The notes below the pieces were generated by a model, which saw only the letters and a list, made by a program, of their open reading frames with translations, was not told the origin of the DNA and ran no database searches. The position numbers and the translations under genes were made by a program. From the NCBI GenBank assembly GCA_902779785.1, contig CACZDC010000016.1, positions 1-36,137 of the forward strand: DNA of 36,137 nucleotides. The letters run 5' to 3'. Origin of the DNA: an uncultured Bacteroidia bacterium (GTDB taxonomy: Bacteria > Bacteroidota > Bacteroidia > Bacteroidales > UBA932). Of this stretch, positions 31,023 to 36,137 are shown one piece after another. Positions within the stretch are counted from its first letter, which is position 1, and every line of letters starts with the position of its first letter.

Positions 31023-32098
31023 TTATGCGTTTGCCGGCGCATAATGATTCCCTGTTTTCAGCATTGCGAAGATGATATTCGACAGTTTACGGGCGACCCT
31101 GATGATGGACTCTTGAGGCATCAATCCTTTTCGCCTATAGTTGGTAAATGCAACGGATAGAGCGTCGTCCCAATGAATGGCAACCCAACTTGCCTCTATT
31201 AGAAGCGGGCCCAGATGCTTGTTCCCTCTGAAAGTCATCTCCCCGAAGGAGGCTTTCTCTCCACTGCTGTGGCAAGTCGGAACCAAACCCAAATAGGAGG
31301 CGAACTGTCGTTCATTCCTGAAACGCTTGACATCGTATATCTCGGTAAGCAGTGTGATGGCACATATAGGGCCGATGCCTGGAATACTGGTCAACGCGTC
31401 GTACTTCTCGGCATATTCATCTTTAAGCCTCAGGTTGCGGACTTTCTTAGTCACAGTCAACAAGTTCTGTCTTAAAGACTCAACTTGTTCGATCAACATG
31501 TCCAAAGATGCCCGGGTAGAAGATAACAGCACCACGTCGTCTCGTAGCCAATTGATAAAGGCCTTGGACCAGTTGGGCGAACGGTCGAACAACTCTGGGA
31601 TCTCCACCCCATTTGCATGAAGGAGGTGCTTGACCCTGTTCTTGTACCGGGTCAGATCTTGCTGTATCGACTTTCGAAGACGGACCAGTCCTCGGTCATC
31701 AAGGTTATCCTTCTCGCGAATGTAGATACCTTTAATCATCCCCGCCCGTAATGCTCTCGCCATCTTATCGGAGTCGATAGGGTCGCTCTTCATCACACTC
31801 TCATACTGCGTGGTCGGGACATCTGCCGCATTCACCACAGTACACTCTATGCCGAACTCTTTAAGTGCATAATAGGTCGAGAAACCTGAGAAACCGGCTT
31901 CATAGACAGCATAATATTCTGCCTCCGGGTAGTGTCTGTTCAAATCAAAAAGTCAAAGAGCTCTTTTGCTGATGCCTTCTGACTATGCGTCTTTGGCATT
32001 CCTACTTCCAACAAAGTCGTAACAGACCATGTCTTTTTGTGGACATCGATTCCAATGAAAACCTTTTGTCCTTTGAAACTAATTGCTTTACTTTGCAT
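31023..32098 (-). pseudogene. IS110-family DEDD transposase, frameshifted
   Basis: The N-terminal part starts at ATG 32098 and encodes 52 residues with the RuvC-like motif FIGIDVHKKTWSV (first catalytic Asp at 17), then stops at 31940. The rest is read in another frame from about 31943 to 31023: NRHYPEAEYYAVYEAGFSG, the KSDPIDSDKMARAL motif, and the C-terminal helix-hairpin part SIPGIGPICAITLLTEI followed by FASYLGLVP and the conserved serine region. Removing five bases near 31944-31949 would join ...KELFDFL to NRHYPEA in the expected way, so a small insertion is the likely lesion. The two pieces together give about 357 residues, normal for the family. I see no convincing slippery site for programmed frameshifting. 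Its promoter is at 32142-32149. Confidence 0.85.
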
Positions 32099-32141
32099 TG
32101 CATTCGCGTGTTATAATTGAACTTATTTGTGTTTGGCTTCA

Positions 32142-32149
32142 CAAATATA
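32142..32149 (-). promoter_or_regulatory. IS110 transposase promoter -7 element
   Basis: Minus-strand TATATTTG matches TAnnTTTG, 43 bp before the transposase ATG at 32098. It overlaps the candidate inverted repeat of the element end. Confidence 0.55.
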
Positions 32150-32164
32150 GCACTCAATTATGAC

Positions 32165-32331
32165 ACGCTTTTTCCTTCCTGGCAACAGCCGTCAGAGCGG
32201 AGCGGGCCTTCCCATTGAGCCCGGCGCAGCTCTGGCGAACTGTAGCCGCCGAGGGGCGTATATCGAGGCGGCGGTGCCAAGTGAGTCCTCAAGACTCACT
32301 CTGGAATGCAAACATAGTAACTGATTTATCT
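32165..32331 (-). ncRNA. Hairpin-rich segment, candidate IS110 bridge RNA
   Basis: On the minus strand, after a TAACTTTG promoter (32345-32338), three stem-loops follow in order. The first is an 8-bp hairpin AGTGAGTC/GACTCACT with a 5-nt loop. The second has outer TGGC/GCCA and inner CCGCCG/CGGCGG stems around a large loop. The third has outer CAGAGC/GCTCTG and inner CGGGC/GCCCG stems separated by an internal loop of 5 and 4 nt. A 5' hairpin followed by two internal-loop stems, about 165 nt, just upstream of a DEDD transposase gene, is the layout of bridge RNAs in IS110-group elements. The segment has no ORF longer than 8 codons from its first ATG. It could instead be an unrelated regulatory leader or a lost gene's 5' region. 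Confidence 0.45.
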
Positions 32332-32345
32332 AACTTTCAAAGTTA
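32323..32345 (-). promoter_or_regulatory. Promoter of the hairpin-rich segment
   Basis: Minus-strand TAACTTTG lies at 32338-32345. The surrounding 23 bp match 33315-33337, upstream of the secreted-protein gene, with two mismatches, so the two promoters are related by duplication or shared regulation. Confidence 0.5.
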
Positions 32346-32437
32346 ATGCTTTTTCCTGAAACTTCACTGAACGGGCGTCCGTCGACGCTATTGACCAAAG
32401 AACCAAAGAGACCGATAAACAGGAATTAAGCGTTATC

Positions 32438-32465
32438 CGTCATTCCCAGCTTGACCGGGAATCTC
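32438..32465. repeat. REP-like palindrome, third unit
   Basis: It matches 30638-30665 with one mismatch, and the 16 bp to its left (32422-32437) also match 30622-30637 with two mismatches. The two copies flank the IS110 element. Confidence 0.75.
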
Positions 32466-32473
32466 AATATCAA

Positions 32474-33301
32474 TCACTCTTTTTTGAAGATAAGTGGCCA
32501 GTAAATCCCGTCAAAATGATTCCGTTCGCGCCAAAACCATTTACCATCGGCACAGTATGTTTTACAGTCGTATTCCAGAAACTCTTTCTTCAGCGCTTCT
32601 GTGAGCCGGTCTTGTACTCCCGAATCTACATCTTCCGGCCATCTCAGACACTCCACGGTCCAATCCAGTATTCTCCCGGTTTTATCATACTTTGACGGGC
32701 AGATCTTCATTGGTATCCGGAATCCTCTCAATTCCGGGAATTCCCTGTAATTAAACTTCTTGGGTAATTCCTGAAACATCACATCCGTGTTTATCGTCCC
32801 CTTGTGTTGTTTATTGCGGTATTTACGGGAGGCCGTTACTACTCCAGACTGAATTGTAAGTTCAACCTCGGTTTCATTCAAATCGTCCCATCCATTTCCC
32901 GAAGCACAAAGGAGGGGACCTGTCCCGCAAATGACGGTCCCGCTGAACCAGGAGGCAAAAATGTTACCGCGACTATCTTTGAAATCCTTTAAGACGTCCC
33001 TAAAATCGGCCTTGTCTGAGCCCGTTTTCAATGTTTCGAGATAGAGTTTATTGCCATTGACACGCCACGTGGCCACATACCCCCGGAAGTTCCAGGAAAA
33101 GACCAAATCAAAGCCGACCTGATTCTTTAAAGAGAAATAATGCAAAGAATCCAGAAGACCCAGCGGGGCGGTGTTTATAGCATACTTGACATTGCCCATA
33201 ATGAGCGTATCACGTACCTGACGAGTTGTGCTGCTCCAGCCATAAAGCGGGAGAAACAATAAGGCCAATAGGCACGCACAAATATGCAACTTTATCTTCA
33301 T
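32474..33301 (-). CDS. Secreted protein of unknown function
   Basis: A 275-residue protein with a signal peptide (MKIKLHICACLLALLFLPLYGWS, cleavage near 23). The mature part is beta-rich with aromatic strands (FDLVFSWNFRGYVATWRVNGNKLYLETL, from about residue 64), then GNIFASWFSGTVICGTG, and a C-terminal part ending in YCADGKWFWRERNHFDGIYWPLIFKKE. I do not recognise a family or catalytic motif. It is probably periplasmic or exported; there is no lipobox. It has its own promoter (33330-33337), and its 3' end lies next to a REP-like palindrome. It looks like a real gene from codon use and from the clear signal peptide and promoter. Confidence 0.65.
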   Translation of the reverse strand: MKIKLHICACLLALLFLPLYGWSSTTRQVRDTLIMGNVKYAINTAPLGLLDSLHYFSLKNQVGFDLVFSWNFRGYVATWRVNGNKLYLETLKTGSDKADFRDVLKDFKDSRGNIFASWFSGTVICGTGPLLCASGNGWDDLNETEVELTIQSGVVTASRKYRNKQHKGTINTDVMFQELPKKFNYREFPELRGFRIPMKICPSKYDKTGRILDWTVECLRWPEDVDSGVQDRLTEALKKEFLEYDCKTYCADGKWFWRERNHFDGIYWPLIFKKE

Positions 33302-33329
33302 TCGTTTAAATCTCGATTTATCTGACTCT

Positions 33330-33337
33330 CAAAGTTA
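33330..33337 (-). promoter_or_regulatory. Promoter -7 element of secreted-protein gene
   Basis: Minus-strand TAACTTTG matches TAnnTTTG, 28 bp before the ATG at 33301. The surroundings resemble the promoter at 32323-32345. Confidence 0.55.
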
Positions 33338-33365
33338 TCTCGCGCTTTTCGAGCGGCAGAGTATG

Positions 33366-34574
33366 TCAATAAAGGAACCCGAAGGCCCATAAGGGAATTT
33401 TTTTCAGACCGGCAATATCAATGTCATCTATCGCCAAGGCGGCGCTGGAGATGTCATCCTCGTTTATCTGTGAAAAGTCTTTTCCCGGTCCGCCAACTTC
33501 AATAATCAGATTCTTATCTATCCGGAAGTCTCCGGTCTTGATGCCGCCGTATTCAACCAGATGGCCGGCAGAGGCGAGTTGATTGCAGAAAAATGCTTCT
33601 CTAAGTGTCCCCGTTTCAGGCTCCTTTATACAATAAGCATGAATTAAATTCGTGTTGTCGAGCAATATTTTATCAGGTTTCTGTAAGTCGGTTATAGTGT
33701 CCACCTTACTGAAAATATTCCTTATCAGTTTAGCTTCATCCAGATATCTCAAGTAGCGGAGTAAAGTGACGCGGTCAATGCTTACACTTTTGGATAATTT
33801 CGAGATATCCACCTGATAGGGAAGCATTTCCGCTATGATTTGAAGCAAGGCCTTTATTTTGCGTGTGTTGTCAGCGCTTATACCACGATACTTGGTTAGT
33901 TCGGTATCAATAATATAACTTGTAACGTTCTCTATTGATGACCTATACGTTTTCTTCTTTTCAAAGGAGAATGGATAGTAACCCATTCTCAGATAATCCT
34001 TGAAAAATTCCAATGGCCGATATTGGCTTCGTACCATAGTGCAAAAAGTCCCGGCATTGCCCAGTAGATACTCAAGAGAAACCGGATCGACCTTTTTCCC
34101 GGTTCGGAACCAAAGGTATTCTCTGAAAGACAGGCCGGGCATATCGTAGACATCTTCACGGCGGGATAAGTCGGCCTGACCGTCATTGAGTTGGATCAGT
34201 GAAGAACCGCTCATAACCACTTTAAGCCCTTTGTAAAGATCATAAATGTCCTTTATTTCCCGGCTCCATCCATCGTATTTATGGATTTCGTCAATGAATA
34301 GACGTTTACCACCTTGCCGTACAAAAGCCGATGCCGTTTCCACCAGTGTATGTGTGGCGAAGTAGGCAGAATCTGCCGAGCAGTAAAGGACGTGCCTGTC
34401 CGAGACGTCATAATGTTTCAGGATATACTGTTGCATCAAGGTTGACTTGCCCACTCCTTTCGGCCCACGAATCAGAATGAGTCGGGAGTCCCAATCAATG
34501 GTTTGCATCAGTTCCCTCTCAAATGCGGTGGGGACATCTGTCAGGTATTCTGCGTGACGTTCGAAAAGTTCCAT
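33366..34574 (-). CDS. AAA+ ATPase with DUF4143-type C-terminus
   Basis: A cytosolic ATPase of 402 residues. The ATG at 34574 is preferred since the longer frame crosses the promoter. Walker A is GPKGVGKST (37-45), Walker B RLFIDEIHKY (91-100), and a sensor-like MSGSS follows at about 121. The middle has LSFREYLWFRTG, and the C-terminal half has a winged-helix-like region (about 270-300; ISKLSKSVSIDRVTLLRYLRYLDEAKLI) and a nuclease-like DUF4143 part (LREAFFCNQL, VEYGG, FRIDKNLIIEVG). Proteins of this type are abundant in Bacteroidota and archaea and remain poorly characterised; a link to mobile DNA or toxin-antitoxin function has been proposed for some. It is monocistronic with a well-formed promoter that holds a 16-bp palindrome. 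Confidence 0.88.
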   Translation of the reverse strand: MELFERHAEYLTDVPTAFERELMQTIDWDSRLILIRGPKGVGKSTLMQQYILKHYDVSDRHVLYCSADSAYFATHTLVETASAFVRQGGKRLFIDEIHKYDGWSREIKDIYDLYKGLKVVMSGSSLIQLNDGQADLSRREDVYDMPGLSFREYLWFRTGKKVDPVSLEYLLGNAGTFCTMVRSQYRPLEFFKDYLRMGYYPFSFEKKKTYRSSIENVTSYIIDTELTKYRGISADNTRKIKALLQIIAEMLPYQVDISKLSKSVSIDRVTLLRYLRYLDEAKLIRNIFSKVDTITDLQKPDKILLDNTNLIHAYCIKEPETGTLREAFFCNQLASAGHLVEYGGIKTGDFRIDKNLIIEVGGPGKDFSQINEDDISSAALAIDDIDIAGLKKIPLWAFGFLY

Positions 34575-34588
34575 GTCTTTATTTTTTG

Positions 34589-34620
34589 CAAATATAATGA
34601 TGTTTATTGCAATAAACAAA
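34589..34620 (-). promoter_or_regulatory. ATPase promoter with internal 16-bp palindrome
   Basis: On the minus strand, TTTG (34620-34617) is followed after exactly 20 bp by TATATTTG (34596-34589), a full Bacteroidota promoter. The spacer region contains the perfect palindrome GTTTATTGCAATAAAC (34602-34617), placed where a bound repressor would block polymerase. The protein that binds it is unknown; autoregulation by the ATPase through its winged-helix region is possible. Confidence 0.75.
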
Positions 34621-34671
34621 TTCCCGGAAATTTTGTTTATGTGTCTAAACAGCAGAACGATATATTCGAAT

Positions 34672-35346
34672 TTACCAGATGAACGGAATTACTTTGTACT
34701 TCACTTTCTGCTTGTAGGCCTTGTAACCTTCCAACCCTTCTTCCAGAACCTTTTCTTCATTCTTTATCCGCTTGGCAATCAGCGGAATATAAAGCAGCAT
34801 AATAAGGAAAGAAAAGGGCGAAGCAAGTACCAGCGGCATTACAAGGAACAGGACTGTGGTTGCCATATACATCGGATGCCGGACAATGCCATAGAGGCCC
34901 GTGTCAATTACCTTCTGGTTTTCCTGCACCTCGATGGTACGGGACAAGTAAGTGTTCTCCCGCAGCACCTCGGCATAAAGAAGGTAGCAAAGCAAAAACA
35001 GACCGGCCGATACCCATACGGCCCAATTTGGCAGTACGAACCAGTCAAAACGCCAGTTGAGGCCTGCTACGACGAATGCCGCGATAAACAACAGCCCGCT
35101 TAGTTTCACCACCATTTTCTGCTCCTTTTCTTCCTCCCTGGCATTTAGCCGCTTGCGGAGCAGTTCGGGATTCTTCAACATCATTACAAGCCCGGCGCAG
35201 AACATCGGCACAAAGAGGATGCCCATCAGCAACCAGCCCTGCCAGTACTGAAGCGAACCTGCAGGCAGGAAAAGCAACAGGCCGATAAGAATGACTCCCA
35301 GCAGAAACTTGCCGATAGCCTGAACAAAGAGATTATTCTTTTTCAT
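34672..35346 (-). CDS. Isoprenylcysteine carboxyl-methyltransferase-like membrane protein
   Basis: A 224-residue integral membrane protein with about five hydrophobic segments. The C-terminal half has the ICMT/PEMT-type SAM-binding signature: TGLYGIVRHPMYMATTVLF, then the KRIKNEEKVLEEGLEGYKAYKQKVKYKVIPFIW region (glutamate pair and Tyr-x-x-Tyr pattern). Such bacterial proteins are putative methyltransferases of lipids or small hydrophobic substrates; protein prenylation is not expected here. It lies 12 bp after the next methyltransferase-like gene (35359-35844), so the two are probably cotranscribed. Confidence 0.85.
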   Translation of the reverse strand: MKKNNLFVQAIGKFLLGVILIGLLLFLPAGSLQYWQGWLLMGILFVPMFCAGLVMMLKNPELLRKRLNAREEEKEQKMVVKLSGLLFIAAFVVAGLNWRFDWFVLPNWAVWVSAGLFLLCYLLYAEVLRENTYLSRTIEVQENQKVIDTGLYGIVRHPMYMATTVLFLVMPLVLASPFSFLIMLLYIPLIAKRIKNEEKVLEEGLEGYKAYKQKVKYKVIPFIW

Positions 35347-35358
35347 AGGTGTTGAAAG

Positions 35359-35844
35359 TCATTTCTTTAAAGATATAAACCGGCCTGTACGCTTCTTATA
35401 CGCCAAATATTCATCGCCGAAATCGGCCTCCAGACGCTTCTCTTCAGAGCGCAGCTGAAGCGTCATCAGCCCGGCCACTACGGCAAAAACAAGAAGTGCC
35501 CACCAGGTCCAAAGGGCAACGACAATGCCGGCATAATAAAGATAAGTCCCCGACAGCATAGGGTTTCGGGACATCTTATATGGCCCGTCCGTCATCAGGT
35601 GTCTGGTCCTTGGCGCAATCTCGCGCCCCATCGCATCAAAAGGATTGCCCTTCCCCACACGCTTCATATAAACGATACTCCACATGCTGAGCGAGAGCCC
35701 GGCAATTGCAACAAGGGCCGATAAATATAGGCGCCCCACGGGAATATCCGTTAGTGCTGGCATCCCGGAAACCAGCCACATCAGGGCCGGAATCCCAACG
35801 ATAAAAATGGCAAAGCCAAGAAAGTATCCAAGAATATGTTTCAT
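35359..35844 (-). CDS. Second ICMT/PEMT-like membrane methyltransferase
   Basis: A 161-residue integral membrane protein with four hydrophobic segments and the family signature: TDGPYKMSRNPMLSGTYLYY, then LRSEEKRLEADFGDEYLAYKKRTGRFI. It differs from its neighbour (about 63 residues shorter and RNP in place of RHP), so the two are ancient paralogues rather than a recent duplication. Substrate unknown; a membrane lipid is likely. It lies 28 bp after the TIGR04076 gene and probably shares its transcript. Confidence 0.83.
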   Translation of the reverse strand: MKHILGYFLGFAIFIVGIPALMWLVSGMPALTDIPVGRLYLSALVAIAGLSLSMWSIVYMKRVGKGNPFDAMGREIAPRTRHLMTDGPYKMSRNPMLSGTYLYYAGIVVALWTWWALLVFAVVAGLMTLQLRSEEKRLEADFGDEYLAYKKRTGRFISLKK

Positions 35845-35872
35845 ACCAAAGACTGTCTAACTCCCAAATGCT

Positions 35873-36137
35873 TCATATCACTTCAATGTAGAAACTCACC
35901 GGCCTGAAGCCGTCGTTGCAGCTGATCATGGCGCTCAGGGGATTCTTCATCCAGCCGTCGTAGAAGTTTCCCTCACCACGGGCCAGAGCCTCCACAAACT
36001 CCTTCATAGAGCCCCAGGCCGATGGACACATCCCTTCAGGACACCTGCCGTCAACTGAAATCCACTCCTGCCCCTCAGTCACATCGCAGGCGTGTTCGAT
36101 AGGGTTCTCATATTTTGCCATCAAATCCGGATACGAA
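35873..36137 (-). CDS. TIGR04076-family protein, partial at window edge
   Basis: A small cysteine-containing protein of the TIGR04076 family: ENPIEHACDVTEGQEW, CPEGMCPSAWGSMKEFVEALARG, NFYDGWMKNPLSAMISCNDGFRPVSFYIEV. The reading frame stays open upstream of the Met at 36119-36121 through codons for SYPDL to the window end, and family members usually begin about 12-15 residues earlier, so the true start is probably outside. Conserved cysteines suggest metal or redox chemistry, but the function is unknown. It is the first visible gene of a leftward operon with two methyltransferase-like genes. Confidence 0.78.
   Translation of the reverse strand, partial: SYPDLMAKYENPIEHACDVTEGQEWISVDGRCPEGMCPSAWGSMKEFVEALARGEGNFYDGWMKNPLSAMISCNDGFRPVSFYIEVI

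Larger units (their letters stand above)
30743..32159 (-). mobile_element. IS110-family insertion element (frameshifted)
   Basis: The extent is a minimum estimate based on an imperfect 12-bp inverted pair, AATTGAGCACTA at 30743-30754 and the reverse complement of TAGCACTCAATT at 32148-32159 (two mismatches). This pair may be terminal or subterminal. It encloses the transposase and its promoter, about 1.42 kb, a normal size for the family. If the hairpin-rich segment to the right (32165-32331) is part of the element, the left end lies further out, before the REP-like unit at 32438. Confidence 0.6.

Noticed and set aside
32313-32345. Eight-codon leader ORF (MFAFQSES) after the promoter at 32338
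   Set aside because: Too short to support as a gene. It is mentioned only because its spacing from the promoter resembles the start of the gene at 33301, which leaves open a lost coding region instead of an RNA gene.
1-36137. CRISPR array, rRNA, prophage or conjugation genes
   Set aside because: No regularly spaced short repeats, rRNA blocks, phage structural genes or conjugation genes were seen. The repeats present are few and irregularly spaced.

Overview
The window reads as a Bacteroidota (Bacteroidales-type) chromosome segment. The evidence is a SusC/SusD pair, BACON, DUF5689 and fimbrillin-like lipoproteins, a FISUMP-type lipoprotein, -7 promoter elements of the form TAnnTTTG, and an rpsU gene that carries one of the few strong Shine-Dalgarno sequences expected in this phylum. 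I cannot name the genus.

Layout. (1) 1-3770 is an accessory patch: a secreted FISUMP-type lipoprotein gene and an AbiE-type toxin/antitoxin operon with a metallophosphoesterase as third gene. The antitoxin gene is frameshifted and the phosphoesterase carries an in-frame 57-bp tandem duplication. The operon is bracketed by two 118-bp direct repeats with conserved ends, and a third copy of the repeat's first 43 bp lies directly upstream of rpsU. (2) 3831-4177 holds rpsU with promoter, full-length anti-SD complement and terminator. (3) 4195-4584 is a 5'-truncated IS21 istB. (4) 4654-26833 is a single-strand (minus) polysaccharide utilization locus of twelve tightly packed genes: small ORF, fimbrillin-like surface protein, phosphoesterase lipoprotein, SusC, SusD, BACON protein, BACON-DUF5689 protein, DUF5689 protein, propeller-EEP fusion, GH115, GH27-CE15 fusion, GH2. 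Most junctions are ATGA overlaps or 0-3 bp gaps. (5) 26903-29692 encodes a membrane-spanning propeller/AraC regulator that lacks the kinase and receiver of a normal hybrid two-component system. (6) 29711-30253 is a shortened CatB/Vat-type acetyltransferase. (7) 30290-32473 is repeat-rich DNA with a frameshifted IS110-family element, REP-like palindromes and a hairpin-rich segment that may be a structured RNA. (8) 32474-36137 encodes a secreted unknown, an AAA+ ATPase with a palindrome inside its promoter, two isoprenylcysteine-methyltransferase-like membrane proteins and a TIGR04076 protein cut by the window end.

How the PUL could work. The enzymes converge on glucuronic acid: GH115 (alpha-glucuronidase), CE15 (glucuronoyl esterase) fused to a GH27 alpha-galactosidase, and a GH2 with the NxKG motif typical of beta-glucuronidases. 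A reasonable inference is a galactose-capped, possibly esterified (4-O-methyl)glucuronic acid side chain, as in some plant glucuronoxylans. No backbone-cleaving xylanase is present. Two phosphoesterase-type proteins (EEP and calcineurin-like) in the same operon do not fit simple xylan and leave open a phosphate-bearing glycoconjugate. The regulator presumably senses the released oligosaccharide in the periplasm and activates the promoter at 26813-26820. Genes truncated at both flanks (istB and the acetyltransferase) suggest the PUL plus regulator entered as a block.
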